NCBI GenBank assembly: GCA_964402515.1
Contig: CAYOCM010000002.1
Coordinates: 1 to 64,000, forward strand
Origin: Coliplasma sp964402515
GTDB taxonomy: Bacteria > Bacillota > Clostridia > Oscillospirales > CAG-382
DNA: 64,000 nucleotides
Direction: 5' to 3'
In this document: positions 49,337 to 59,319 of the stretch, one piece after another
Layout: every line of letters begins with the position of its first letter
Position numbering within the stretch: position 1 is the first letter of the stretch
The notes under the pieces: model-generated
Seen by the model: the letters and a program-made list of their open reading frames with translations, nothing else
The model's database searches: none
What the model was told of the DNA's origin: nothing
Translations under genes and position numbers: made by a program

Positions 49337-50401
49337 ATGAAACAATTTAATATCGTTATACTCGGTCAGGGACGCAGCGGACGCGACATTCACGGTCTGC
49401 ACCTTAAAAAAGATACCGAGAGGTTTAAAGTCGTCGGCGTCGCAGAGCCGATGAAAGAACGCCGCGAAAGAGCGGCAAAAGAATACGGCTGTGAGGTGTT
49501 CTGCGATTACAGCGAGATATTCGGCAGAAACGACATAGACCTTGTGGTCAACTCCACCCCCTCAAATAAGCATTATGCGATAACAAAAGACCTGCTTGAG
49601 CACGGTTTTAACGTTCTTTGCGAAAAACCCTGCGTGCCCACCGTCGCCGAATTCGACGACCTTGTCGAGACCGCAAAAAGATGCGGCAGACATCTGCTCG
49701 TATTTCAGCAGTCGCGCTTTGCCTGCTATTTTGAAAAAGTCAAAGAAGTCATCGCCTCGGGCAAGCTCGGCAGAATAGTGCATATCGGCATACAGTTCAA
49801 CGGTTTTGCGCGCCGCTGGGACTGGCAATGCTGCCTTGACATGAACGGCGGCAACCTTGCAAACACCGGCCCTCATCCGCTAGATCAGGCGCTCAATCTG
49901 CTCGACTGCTATGACGAAATGCCCACCGTATTTTGCCATATGGACAGAGCAAACACTTTCGGTAACGCCGAAGACTATGTAAAACTGATACTCAAAGCCC
50001 CCGAAAGACCTATCATCGACCTGGATATCTCGTCATGCGACGCTTATCCCTGCTATACATACAAAGTCGAGGGTACTCGCGGCACGTTAAAAGGCAATAT
50101 GTCGCACATCGATTATAAATATTTTATCGAATCGGAGGCACCGCAGCAGCATCTTATTCGCGAGACGCTTACCGACGGACCCGAAAAATTGCCGCTTTAT
50201 TGCTCGGAGTCGCTCAAATGGTATGAAGAATCGTGGGACGGCGACCCGCAGGCTCCGTTTATTGCCGCCGTGCAGGAATATTATAACCAGATATACCTGC
50301 TGTTTACCGAAGGCAGAGAACACGATATCAAGCTTTATCAGGTAAGGCAGCAAATCGCCGTCATAAACGAAGCACACAGACAAAATCCGCAGATAAACTG
50401 A
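49337..50401 (+). CDS. Gfo/Idh/MocA family oxidoreductase, 354 aa
   Basis: NAD(P)-dependent sugar or polyol dehydrogenase. The Rossmann domain starts NIVILGQGRSGRDIHGLHL, the active-site EKP is in HGFNVLCEKPCVPTV, and the second-domain motif is GGNLANTGPHPLDQALNLL with the conserved His. The substrate cannot be read from the sequence. It is monocistronic, with its own promoter and terminator; it is convergent with glyS. Confidence 0.9.
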   Translation: MKQFNIVILGQGRSGRDIHGLHLKKDTERFKVVGVAEPMKERRERAAKEYGCEVFCDYSEIFGRNDIDLVVNSTPSNKHYAITKDLLEHGFNVLCEKPCVPTVAEFDDLVETAKRCGRHLLVFQQSRFACYFEKVKEVIASGKLGRIVHIGIQFNGFARRWDWQCCLDMNGGNLANTGPHPLDQALNLLDCYDEMPTVFCHMDRANTFGNAEDYVKLILKAPERPIIDLDISSCDAYPCYTYKVEGTRGTLKGNMSHIDYKYFIESEAPQQHLIRETLTDGPEKLPLYCSESLKWYEESWDGDPQAPFIAAVQEYYNQIYLLFTEGREHDIKLYQVRQQIAVINEAHRQNPQIN

Positions 50402-50419
50402 GATCAAAACATATAATAT

Positions 50420-50456
50420 AAAAAGTTCGGCAACGCTTTTGTTGCCGAACTTTTTT
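50420..50456. terminator. Bidirectional terminator between the oxidoreductase and glyS
   Basis: AAAAAGTTCGGCAAC (50420-50434) pairs with GTTGCCGAACTTTTT (50441-50455), 6-nt loop. Confidence 0.9.
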
Positions 50457-50463
50457 GCTGTTT

Positions 50464-51861
50464 TTAAAACTCAAGTGCTTTTGCGATATAATCCGCAACC
50501 TCGCTTATAGGCATACGAACCTGTTGCATACTGTCACGGTCGCGAACGGTGACGCAGCCGTCGGTTTCGGTATCAAAGTCATAAGTAACGCAGAAAGGTG
50601 TGCCTATCTCGTCCTCGCGACGATAACGTTTGCCTATCGAACCGGCATCGTCAAAGTCGCACATAAACTTTTTGCACAGGTCGTTATAGACGTTTCTCGC
50701 GTTGTCCGAAAGCTTCTTTGAAAGCGGCAACACGGCGCACTTATAAGGCGCAAGTGCGGGATGCAGACGCAATACCGTGCGGGTATCGGGCTTTTCGGGT
50801 GTGCCTATATCTTCTTCGTCATATGCGTCGACAAGGAACGCCAGCGCCACTCTGTCACAGCCCAGCGAAGGCTCGACGACATACGGCACATATTTTTCGT
50901 TTGTTTCGGGGTCGAAATATGTCATATCTTCGCCCGAATGCTGCATATGAGCCTTAAGGTCAAAATCGGTACGTGATGCGACGCCCCACAGTTCGCCCCA
51001 GCCGAACGGGAACATAAACTCAAAGTCGGTGGTGGCGTTTGAATAATGCGCAAGTTCTTTGGGGTCATGGTCGCGCATTCTGATATTGTCTTCTTTTATG
51101 CCGAGGTCAAGCAACCACTTGCGGCAATAGTCTTTCCAATATTTAAACCATTCGAGCTCGGTGCCGGGTTTGCAGAAAAATTCAAGTTCCATCTGCTCAA
51201 ACTCGCGTATACGGAATATAAAGTTGCCCGGAGTTATCTCGTTTCTAAACGATTTGCCGACCTGCGCAACGCCGAAAGGAAGCTTGCGACGGGTAGTGCG
51301 CTGAATGTTTTTAAAGTTGACAAATATGCCCTGCGCAGTCTCGGGACGCAGATACACCTCTGCCTGGCTGTCTTCGGTCACGCCCTGATGCGTTTTGAAC
51401 ATCATGTTGAATTTGCGTATGGGAGTAAAATCGCACTTTCCGCACGAGCAGGTCACGCCGTGCTCGGTGATATAGGCCGACAGTTCATCACCCGACATAC
51501 CGTCAAGGCACATATCAATGCCGTGCTCTTTGTTCCATGCCTCGATAAGTTGGTCGGCACGGTAACGCATTTTGCATGCGCGGCAGTCGATGAGGGGATC
51601 GTTAAAGTTTACGACATGTCCCGAAGCAACCCAGACCTCGCGGTTCATCAATATCGCGCTGTCAAGTCCGACGTTATAGCCGCTCTCTTGCACAAATTTG
51701 CGCAGCCACGCGCGTTTGATATTGTTTTTGAGTTCTACGCCGAGGGGACCGTAATCCCAAGCGTTGGCAAGACCGCCGTAGATCTCGCTGCCCGAATAGA
51801 CAAAACCTCTGCCCTTGCAGAATGCAACAAGTTTTTCCATGGTTTTTTCGGTATTTTGCAT
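50464..51861 (-). CDS. glyS: Glycyl-tRNA synthetase, dimeric type, 465 aa
   Basis: Class II homodimeric enzyme that charges tRNA(Gly). Visible signatures are FVYSGSEIYGGLANAWDYGP, RPETAQGIFVNFKN, FRNEITPGNFIFRIREFEQM and WGELWGVASRTDFDLKAH, with a CSCGKCDFTPIR zinc-like segment. AAAGGAG precedes ATG 51861. It is 31 bp behind an ABC exporter gene with no terminator between, so it may be the last gene of that operon. No T-box leader is present directly upstream. Confidence 0.95.
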   Translation of the reverse strand: MQNTEKTMEKLVAFCKGRGFVYSGSEIYGGLANAWDYGPLGVELKNNIKRAWLRKFVQESGYNVGLDSAILMNREVWVASGHVVNFNDPLIDCRACKMRYRADQLIEAWNKEHGIDMCLDGMSGDELSAYITEHGVTCSCGKCDFTPIRKFNMMFKTHQGVTEDSQAEVYLRPETAQGIFVNFKNIQRTTRRKLPFGVAQVGKSFRNEITPGNFIFRIREFEQMELEFFCKPGTELEWFKYWKDYCRKWLLDLGIKEDNIRMRDHDPKELAHYSNATTDFEFMFPFGWGELWGVASRTDFDLKAHMQHSGEDMTYFDPETNEKYVPYVVEPSLGCDRVALAFLVDAYDEEDIGTPEKPDTRTVLRLHPALAPYKCAVLPLSKKLSDNARNVYNDLCKKFMCDFDDAGSIGKRYRREDEIGTPFCVTYDFDTETDGCVTVRDRDSMQQVRMPISEVADYIAKALEF

Positions 51862-51892
51862 AGGTAATCGCTCCTTTAATTATTTTAACTTT

Positions 51893-54151
51893 TTATTCTG
51901 CAGATTGAATCTCGCCTGCCATACGGCTCATCTCGCGCTGTGCGCTGACAAGCTTATAATATCTGCCCTTGTTTGCCATCAGTTCGTCGTGCGTGCCGAC
52001 CTCTTCAACCTCGCCTTTTTCAAGCACTATAAGCTTTGTGGCGTTGCGAAGCGTAGACAGCCTGTGCGCAATGGCAATAGTCGTTCTGCCCTCGATAAGT
52101 GCGGCAAGCGCGTCCTGAATGCGCCTTTCGGTCTCGGTATCAAGCGCCGATGTCGCCTCGTCAAGTATCAGTATCTGCGGATCTTTTAATATTGCGCGTG
52201 CTATGGCAATGCGTTGCCTTTCGCCGCCCGACAGCGAATGACCGCCCTCACTGACGTAAGTGTTGTATCCGTCGGGCTGTTTGACTATAAAATCGTGTGC
52301 ACCGGAAAGTTTTGACGCGTGCAGTACCTCGTCTTTTGTCGCATCCGGTTTTGTATATACGATATTGCCGTATATAGTGCCTTTAAATAAGAATGTATCC
52401 TGCAACACCGCGCCTATCGATTCGCGCAGGGCGTGCTGTGAATAATTCTTTATATCTTTGCCGTCAACGGTTATATTGCCGCCGTTGACATCATAAAGCC
52501 TCATCATCAGGTTTATCAGCGTAGACTTGCCCACACCGCTGCGTCCGACAATGCCCAACATCTCGCCTTTGCCAACATCAAAACTTACGTTTTTAAGCAC
52601 TTTTTCATAGCTGTTGTATCCGAACGAAACGTCATTGAACGTAATATTGCCGTCTTTTATTTCGGTCAAAGCGTCGGTTTGGTCGGCAACCTCGATAGGC
52701 TCGTCAAGTATATCGAATATCTTTGTCAGCGCTATCGTCGTGCGCGCTATGCGGCGCGGCATAAATGCCATCCAACGAATAGGTCCGTAGATTATCGAAA
52801 CATAGCTTGTAAACTCTATCAAAGTACCGAGAGTGTAACCGTCCTGTCCCGCTATGATACGGCTGCCCACAAATATTATCGCGGCATATTCGCCGAAACT
52901 GAACATAAAGTTCATAAACGGCATTATCAGGTTCCAAACAAGTTCGTTGCGTTTTGAGATATCGGCAACGCGCTTTGCCGACTTGTCAAAACGCGCTTCT
53001 TCATACCTTTCGGTGCCGAATATCTTGACCACGCGTATGCCCGAAAACACATCGTGCAAAAGCGAACCGGCTTCTTCTTCGACATTCCATTGGCGATGAT
53101 ATCCGCTAAAGGCAAAACGCCTTGCCGACGTAAACAAAAACACCATGGGAATGACCGGTATCAAAACAAGCAACGACAGTTTAAAGTCGGTAAACAGCAT
53201 TATGCCGCCGACTCCGACGATGGTGGAGATCTGAAATATCAGGTCGGGCAATGTCGAAACGAGGAATTCTTTTATAGTGTCCGAGTCGCCGCTGAGCCTG
53301 GATATCAATTCGCCCGCAGAGCGGCGCATTATGCCTGCCAAAGACAGTTTTTGTATCTTGTCATACAATGCGGCACGTATATCGACGAGCAATCCGTTGC
53401 CTGCTTTTGCCGTCATGCGACGGCGTATCATATTGAATACGGCGGTAAGCAATCCGCAGCCTGCCGTGGCAAGCACCAACAGCAGATATTCTGTCTCGGC
53501 GTTCGGATTTGAGATATTTGTCGCATCCGGTGAAAGATATCCGTCGACCATGGCACCGTTTATCTTGGGCAGTATCATACTGATGACCGTGCCCAAAAGC
53601 AACAGCACGGCGGTCATTATTATCTTAAAAGCATAAGGTTTTGCAAACGGAATTATGCGCGAATAAAGCTTGCGTTTGTTGACGCAGTGCGGGCATATAT
53701 GCGAACCGTGCGGATATTGTTTGCCGCATTTGGGGCAATTTGTTTCGGGTTCTTCTTGCACCTCGGTCTTGTTTATAAAAGCGTTTGCAAGCGACGAAGC
53801 GCGCATCATTGCCTTTGACGACGACATATCGGAGCGGCAAAATTCGCGTTCGCTGCCATCGGATGCCGTATATTCTATCGAACAGCAACCTACCGAATTG
53901 ACATATTTGACGTCTTTTATACCGTCAAGCGACAGTTTTGTTTCGGGCATGCCGAGCGATTTGTGCCATAAATATCCGTCTGCATATGCCGCGGCGGCAA
54001 AAGTGCGCCCTTTTTCGTCAAGTGTGCAGGCAAACACCGCTTTTTTGTCGCCGCACGCGGCGGCAAGTTCGTCTTTAACCGCTTTTATTTCGGGCGATTC
54101 AATGACTTGCCCGTCTTTTTTGTTGCGGCTTAAAAGTGATTTGATACTCAT
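51893..54151 (-). CDS. ABC exporter (TMD-NBD half-transporter) with N-terminal zinc ribbon, 752 aa
   Basis: Type IV-fold exporter half. Residues 1-135 form a beta-rich PH-like module, then a zinc ribbon (139-156, CPKCGKQYPHGSHICPHC), six membrane segments (about 165-470) and an ATPase domain with Walker A GRSGVGKST, signature LSGGERQRIAIARAIL and Walker B ILILDEATSALD. It is likely to pair with the ABC gene at 54738. It starts 2 bp after the DUF1854 gene stop. The cargo is unknown. Confidence 0.93.
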   Translation of the reverse strand: MSIKSLLSRNKKDGQVIESPEIKAVKDELAAACGDKKAVFACTLDEKGRTFAAAAYADGYLWHKSLGMPETKLSLDGIKDVKYVNSVGCCSIEYTASDGSEREFCRSDMSSSKAMMRASSLANAFINKTEVQEEPETNCPKCGKQYPHGSHICPHCVNKRKLYSRIIPFAKPYAFKIIMTAVLLLLGTVISMILPKINGAMVDGYLSPDATNISNPNAETEYLLLVLATAGCGLLTAVFNMIRRRMTAKAGNGLLVDIRAALYDKIQKLSLAGIMRRSAGELISRLSGDSDTIKEFLVSTLPDLIFQISTIVGVGGIMLFTDFKLSLLVLIPVIPMVFLFTSARRFAFSGYHRQWNVEEEAGSLLHDVFSGIRVVKIFGTERYEEARFDKSAKRVADISKRNELVWNLIMPFMNFMFSFGEYAAIIFVGSRIIAGQDGYTLGTLIEFTSYVSIIYGPIRWMAFMPRRIARTTIALTKIFDILDEPIEVADQTDALTEIKDGNITFNDVSFGYNSYEKVLKNVSFDVGKGEMLGIVGRSGVGKSTLINLMMRLYDVNGGNITVDGKDIKNYSQHALRESIGAVLQDTFLFKGTIYGNIVYTKPDATKDEVLHASKLSGAHDFIVKQPDGYNTYVSEGGHSLSGGERQRIAIARAILKDPQILILDEATSALDTETERRIQDALAALIEGRTTIAIAHRLSTLRNATKLIVLEKGEVEEVGTHDELMANKGRYYKLVSAQREMSRMAGEIQSAE

Positions 54152-54153
54152 TT

Positions 54154-54714
54154 TTATAGATACAATTCTATCTTGCGATAGCTCTTTCTGTCAAGCGCTC
54201 CGACATCTTTTATCGAAAATCTGTTGCCGTCGGAATCGTTTAAAATAAGGCGCGTTTCGCTTATGCGAATAATATTGCGATATGTATCCTGCATCGAAAA
54301 ACGCATCCTGCCGTTGTCTGTCTCGACATCCCAATAAGACGTGCCGAGTTTTTCTTTAACAGAATAAATGCGGGTTATCTCGGGACAGAAATATTTGCGC
54401 GCCAATTCTTTTTTAATAATCTCGGCCTGCTCGCCGTCGAAATCCGACAGGCGTCTGATGACTCCGTATTCTTTGCCGTCACGGTCGAGCACGGCGATAT
54501 ATTCGTCGGGCGTCTCAAACGGAAACATGCGGTGGAACCACACCCTGCCCAGTTCTTGCCAAACGGGTTCGCCCGCGGGCTTGCCGTCAAGGTCATCCTC
54601 TTTTACCGGCGGCAAAAACGCCTTAAGGCATGCAAATCCGCCCTCGGTCATTCCGAAAACGGCGTTGCTTTTGTCAAGATATGTCAGTTGTATATAATCA
54701 AGAAATCCTGCCAT
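54154..54714 (-). CDS. DUF1854 family protein, 186 aa
   Basis: Soluble protein of DUF1854, a family that regularly sits beside ABC exporters; in some Proteobacteria databases it is labelled as associated with cyanophycin metabolism. Typical pieces are GRVWFHRMFPFETPDEYIAV, DRDGKEYGVIRRLSDF and RYSV-like YSVKEKLGTSYWDVETDNG. It lies between the two half-transporter genes and is probably an accessory factor of the heterodimer. No cyanophycin gene is in this window. Confidence 0.82.
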   Translation of the reverse strand: MAGFLDYIQLTYLDKSNAVFGMTEGGFACLKAFLPPVKEDDLDGKPAGEPVWQELGRVWFHRMFPFETPDEYIAVLDRDGKEYGVIRRLSDFDGEQAEIIKKELARKYFCPEITRIYSVKEKLGTSYWDVETDNGRMRFSMQDTYRNIIRISETRLILNDSDGNRFSIKDVGALDRKSYRKIELYL

Positions 54715-54737
54715 TTTACAGCACCCCTTTTTTAAAA

Positions 54738-57116
54738 TTATTGCGGCGGAGGTCCCGGAGGAGGTCCGCCCGGACCGCCGGGCCCGTGGCCTTCAGCACC
54801 GGCATATGCCTCGTCGCCTATACCTATCATTTTAAGCGCCTCGGTCTGCATTTTATAAAGCTTATAATAAACGCCGTTCATTGCGATAAGCTCGTCCACC
54901 GTGCCGCGTTCGACAACCCTGCCGTTTTCGATAACTATCAGGCTGTCGGCGTCACGAAGCGTGGATAACCTGTGAGCGATGATTATGGTCGTTCTGCCTT
55001 TTGAAAGCTTCGAGAGTGCCTCGCTTATATGTCTTTCGGTCTGGGTGTCCATAGCGGCGGTAGCTTCGTCAAGTATCAATATGCGCGGGTCTTTTAATAT
55101 GGCGCGCGCTATCGAAACACGCTGTCTTTCGCCGCCCGAAAGTTCTTTGTGTCCGAACCCTATCATAGTGTCGTATCCGTCGGGATATTTGACTATAAAC
55201 GAATGTGCTCCCGCCATTTTTGATGCGGCAACGACCTCTTCAAATGTGGCGTCGGGACGCGCATAGCGTATATTGTCAAGCAAAGAGCCTTTAAACAGAT
55301 ATGTTTCCTGGCTGACTATGGCAAGGTTTTTGCGCAGTGACGTCATGGTGCAGTCACGCACGTCGACACCGTCTATCTTTATGCTGCCGCGCTCGACATC
55401 ATAAAGCCTTGCCAAAAGGTTGACTATGGTCGACTTGCCCGCGCCGGTATGGCCGACTATGCCCAGCGTATGTCCAGCCTCGATCTTAAACGAAACGTTG
55501 TCTATGATACGTCTTGTATCGGCATATGAAAAATATACACCGTCAAATTCAACATCGCCTTTAACCGTTCCCAGGTCGACGGCATTTTCTTTTTCGATAA
55601 CATCGGGCACTGCCGACGTTATCTGAAACAGTCTGTGCAAAGCGTTAAGGCAGCTGCTCCACCAGTTTGCGACGTCGGCAAGCGTCTCGATAGGGTCAAA
55701 CATCATCGAGAAATATGCGACAAACGACATCAGCGTGCCGTAGTCCATGCCTTCTCCGCCCGATGTATAGCGCATTACCGAGAGGCCGCCTATGGCCCAG
55801 ACGATATAAGAGCCTATTTTGAATAAAAAGAATATAAACGGGAATATCGACGCCTGCTTTACCGACAGTTCGGTGGATACCTCGGCAGAACCGCGGCTGC
55901 GGCTGTCAAACCTGCGCTTTTCATCCTCTTCGCGCGAGAACACTTTGACCACTCTCATGCCGTTAAGCACATCGGATATCAACGAGTTGAGCGAACGGCG
56001 GCGCGAATAATCTTTTATATAAAGCTTGTCAAACACGTCATAAAGCCACTTGAACAAAAAGAAGAACACCGGCACCGTGACAAACGCATACAGCGCAAGT
56101 ATCGGGTCAAGCAAAAGCATTATGACAAACACCAGCACAAGTTGAACGATATTTAATACAAAATAGGGAAATCCGTCGCAGAAAAACCAATACATCGTCT
56201 GCGAGTCAGAGTTTATCTGCGTCATCAAACCGCCCGTCTGCCGGTTTGTAAAAAACGACAGCGAAAGCCTGCTGATAGCGTCGAATATCTGCTTTTTAAG
56301 GTCATAAGTGACATCGGCAGACACCTTGGCGCTGATAGAGCCGTTGACAAGTTGCACAAGCAACATAACTATTCTTATGCCTACCATAAGCGCAACTATC
56401 TGCCATATCTTGCCGTAATACCTGCCGCCTTCGGTAAGAACGTCGTTATAAAATATGCTGTTGCTGATATACGGTGTCAGGGCGCCCAGCGCCGATATCG
56501 CCGCCAACGACAAAATTACGGTCAAAATGCTGCCCTTATACCTTAAAAACACACCCGCAAGCTGTTTGATAAGCTTGACGCTGTCCATGCAATTGGGGCA
56601 AACTTTGCTTTCGATATCGGGATATCTTTCGCCGCACTTGGGACAATGATATTGATCGTAGCTGTCTTTTTTATAATTGGACTTGTCTATGTCGCCGGTT
56701 TCTTTAAATTCGGTGACCGCTTTTGCAAATACCGCAGAATCGTGGCGGTATCTGTTTGTATAATTAAACAGTCTGTTGTCGACGTCTCCGATAGCGGCAA
56801 CGGCGCAGCCTGTGGATATAAGCTGTTCGCATTTCACCTCGCTTATTTCGGAGATATCTATTTTTTCGCTGCGATCGAACACAAAACTTTCGGAACGTTT
56901 TTTTGAACCGTTGTATCTGCGTGAACCGTCGGCGGTTATCATTACCGTGCCCTCGGCGATATATATATGACGTCTGTCGAACGCGACAAAGACGTCTTTG
57001 GGCGTTTCGTCACTGCCGAGGTCACTGCGCATTATAAACAGCGCGTCCGCGGCGTTAAGCCCCTGCGACGCAAAATGCTGTTTTACAGATATCGGCAATT
57101 TGCATAATGCAACCAT
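54738..57116 (-). CDS. ABC exporter (TMD-NBD half-transporter) with N-terminal zinc ribbon, 792 aa
   Basis: Second half-transporter. The N-terminal PH-like module (about 1-150) is longer, the zinc ribbon (158-176) is CPKCGERYPDIESKVCPNC, then six membrane segments, then the ATPase domain with GHTGAGKST, LSGGERQRVSIARAIL and ILILDEATAAMD. The C-terminus ends in a Gly/Pro tail (GPGGPGGPPPGPPPQ). AAGGAGG lies 7 nt before ATG 57116, so the ATG at 57134 is rejected. It is 30 bp behind the GH89-like gene, which suggests one operon. Confidence 0.93.
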   Translation of the reverse strand: MVALCKLPISVKQHFASQGLNAADALFIMRSDLGSDETPKDVFVAFDRRHIYIAEGTVMITADGSRRYNGSKKRSESFVFDRSEKIDISEISEVKCEQLISTGCAVAAIGDVDNRLFNYTNRYRHDSAVFAKAVTEFKETGDIDKSNYKKDSYDQYHCPKCGERYPDIESKVCPNCMDSVKLIKQLAGVFLRYKGSILTVILSLAAISALGALTPYISNSIFYNDVLTEGGRYYGKIWQIVALMVGIRIVMLLVQLVNGSISAKVSADVTYDLKKQIFDAISRLSLSFFTNRQTGGLMTQINSDSQTMYWFFCDGFPYFVLNIVQLVLVFVIMLLLDPILALYAFVTVPVFFFLFKWLYDVFDKLYIKDYSRRRSLNSLISDVLNGMRVVKVFSREEDEKRRFDSRSRGSAEVSTELSVKQASIFPFIFFLFKIGSYIVWAIGGLSVMRYTSGGEGMDYGTLMSFVAYFSMMFDPIETLADVANWWSSCLNALHRLFQITSAVPDVIEKENAVDLGTVKGDVEFDGVYFSYADTRRIIDNVSFKIEAGHTLGIVGHTGAGKSTIVNLLARLYDVERGSIKIDGVDVRDCTMTSLRKNLAIVSQETYLFKGSLLDNIRYARPDATFEEVVAASKMAGAHSFIVKYPDGYDTMIGFGHKELSGGERQRVSIARAILKDPRILILDEATAAMDTQTERHISEALSKLSKGRTTIIIAHRLSTLRDADSLIVIENGRVVERGTVDELIAMNGVYYKLYKMQTEALKMIGIGDEAYAGAEGHGPGGPGGPPPGPPPQ

Positions 57117-57146
57117 ACGACCGCCTCCTTTCATAACTTTTACATT

Positions 57147-59276
57147 TTACATCATCTTATCGTTAAAATCAATAGCGAGTTTGGACACAGCACAAATGTT
57201 CTTGCAAATTTGGGCAAAATCACTTAATTTTTTGTCGTTTTTTGTGCTGTATGCCTCAAGCGGCGTTGCAAAAAAACGGCCGTATATATCCGGCACTGCG
57301 TTTTGCGGCAAGATATCGCCGCAAAGTTTGCGACCGAGCAATTTCATCTGCGGCAAAGTTATCGCCGCAAGCGTTTCATAGCAGTTGCCTATGCAATAAT
57401 CCGAAGCTATATTCTTTTTAAACGCAGTCTCAAAGCAAGGGTTGACATCACTCTCGAGTTTTATGTCTTCAAGCGTTTTATAAGCGATATAGTCATCGTG
57501 CGTGCCCAAAAGTTCGGTATAATATTCAAGCGCTTTGCATATCGACTTATAAGGTGTAAGGTGATCGCCGCCGCAAAAATATGCTTTTTGCAAAACAAGC
57601 ATTTCAAAATGCATAAACCTTGCCGCCGCGGTACGTGCGATGTCATAAAGAGCGCGTACGGCGTGAATGTCGTCTTTAAACCGTGCGTATATATCGGCAC
57701 ACAGCGACAAAACAGTCGGAATGCCGTGCATGACTTTATAAAACCTCGGCAGATAAAATTCGGCTCGCGATATCTCTTTTGCCGTATATTCGTCAAAATC
57801 AAGGTTGTATCCGTAAGGCGACAACAAGACCGACGCAAAATATTCACGGTGCATATCGTATTCCGGATGCTGTCTGTCAAGGCTGAATTTTTCAAGCGAC
57901 GCTATGGGATAAAGCGTTTTTATCAGTTTTTGGGCATCCGAATCTGCGCCGAAAACTTCGTCGGAATAACCTTGCAGTATCTCTTGCAAAGGCATATCTC
58001 CGCCGTATGTGCATTTGCGCGCAAGATATGACAGCATAACTCCGTCCCCGTGCGACAGTTCCTGCCAATTGACAAGTCCCGAGCAAAAAACGTCGTTTTG
58101 CGTGCCTTTGAGCCGGCGCTCGATGAATTCATAATCGCCGCGTATATCATCCTGCGGGGCATAGGCGTGTATCAGGCCGAGCATATACGGAAACTTATTT
58201 TTAAGCCCCCAAGCCTCAAAACCCATATCCTGCCCGTCGGCGTCGACGGTATAATCAAATATAATGCTTTTTTGCGCGTCAAGCAAAGCGACAAACTCTT
58301 TTACTTCGTCCGCATACCAAAACATAGACATATCCCAACCTGCTATAAGCGTTTTTGCCGACGGATATCTTTCGGCCGTGCGGCAGAGAGTGCGGCGCAA
58401 AACATCGGCTTTAAGCGCTATGCTCTGTTCGTGCGTGTCGCCGTATACTCTTTCGGCAAGCCCTATGGTATGAAACATATCTCCCATGCCGTTGTATTTT
58501 ATGTCGGCATCGGTCAGTTTTTGATAAATATCAAGCCCCTCGTCTTTGCGCACATCAAATACCGAGAGTTCTTTTTGCGCATAAAGCTCGCCCGATTGGG
58601 CAAGATAAGACGGGTGGGCGCTGTCTGCAAAACTTTTTGGCGTGGGTGAATACCAGTGCGTCACGGCACCGCAGTCGACGGCGTGTTTAAGGCCGCGTTC
58701 TCTTGCGTACGCAAGCACTTTACGTCTTAGTTCGCCGCGATATTCAAGACTCCAAAACAGACTGCGGTCATAAAAACCCTCTCTGTCGCTTTTCTGCGCG
58801 ATATCGGGATAAGGGCAATATTCGGGGAACGCCTTTTGCCACAGATCATCATGCCCTATGCGCAACATAAAAAAGTTAAATCCGTTTTTAATAAGATAAT
58901 CCATCTCGCGTTTCCAATCTTCATATCCCCACATCTCGGCTCTGAAACGCTTAAGGCCTCGGTGTGCAAAATAACGCATTCCGCGCAAGGCGTATGCGGG
59001 CGTTATGTCTTTTTTAAACGTTTTGGGCGTCGCTTTTTCTTTGGGCAATCGGTCACAGTCCCAAAACCATTTTGCGCCGTGAAACGCAAAATAGTCATAT
59101 ACGCCGTAAAGCAAAGCTATGCGGCCGCCCGCCGTTATCGCTACCTCGTTTTCGGATGCCGATATAACTCGCCTTCCCTCGTCAAAGTCACTGTTTATGT
59201 TCATCATGGGTTTCGGCTTTGACGCAAGCATCAAAGACGCGTATTTATCAAATTCTTTAAGTGCGATATCAAACAT
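57147..59276 (-). CDS. Putative GH89-like glycoside hydrolase, 709 aa
   Basis: The N-terminal ~100 residues end in AITAGGRIALLYGVYDYFAF, typical of the small domain that precedes the barrel in GH89/GH67-type enzymes. The barrel starts with YALRGMRYFAHRGL, and WKREMDYLIKNGFNFFMLRI then W-x2-FPE resembles alpha-N-acetylglucosaminidases. No signal peptide is visible, so it appears cytosolic. GH89 is my best guess; GH115- or GH67-like relatives are alternatives. The ribosome site GGGGTG is weak. It is divergent from a secreted binding protein and leads the ABC operon. Confidence 0.6.
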   Translation of the reverse strand: MFDIALKEFDKYASLMLASKPKPMMNINSDFDEGRRVISASENEVAITAGGRIALLYGVYDYFAFHGAKWFWDCDRLPKEKATPKTFKKDITPAYALRGMRYFAHRGLKRFRAEMWGYEDWKREMDYLIKNGFNFFMLRIGHDDLWQKAFPEYCPYPDIAQKSDREGFYDRSLFWSLEYRGELRRKVLAYARERGLKHAVDCGAVTHWYSPTPKSFADSAHPSYLAQSGELYAQKELSVFDVRKDEGLDIYQKLTDADIKYNGMGDMFHTIGLAERVYGDTHEQSIALKADVLRRTLCRTAERYPSAKTLIAGWDMSMFWYADEVKEFVALLDAQKSIIFDYTVDADGQDMGFEAWGLKNKFPYMLGLIHAYAPQDDIRGDYEFIERRLKGTQNDVFCSGLVNWQELSHGDGVMLSYLARKCTYGGDMPLQEILQGYSDEVFGADSDAQKLIKTLYPIASLEKFSLDRQHPEYDMHREYFASVLLSPYGYNLDFDEYTAKEISRAEFYLPRFYKVMHGIPTVLSLCADIYARFKDDIHAVRALYDIARTAAARFMHFEMLVLQKAYFCGGDHLTPYKSICKALEYYTELLGTHDDYIAYKTLEDIKLESDVNPCFETAFKKNIASDYCIGNCYETLAAITLPQMKLLGRKLCGDILPQNAVPDIYGRFFATPLEAYSTKNDKKLSDFAQICKNICAVSKLAIDFNDKMM

Positions 59277-59319
59277 AATACACCCCGTAAATTAATATAT
59301 CTCAAAAAGGAGTCGTTAA

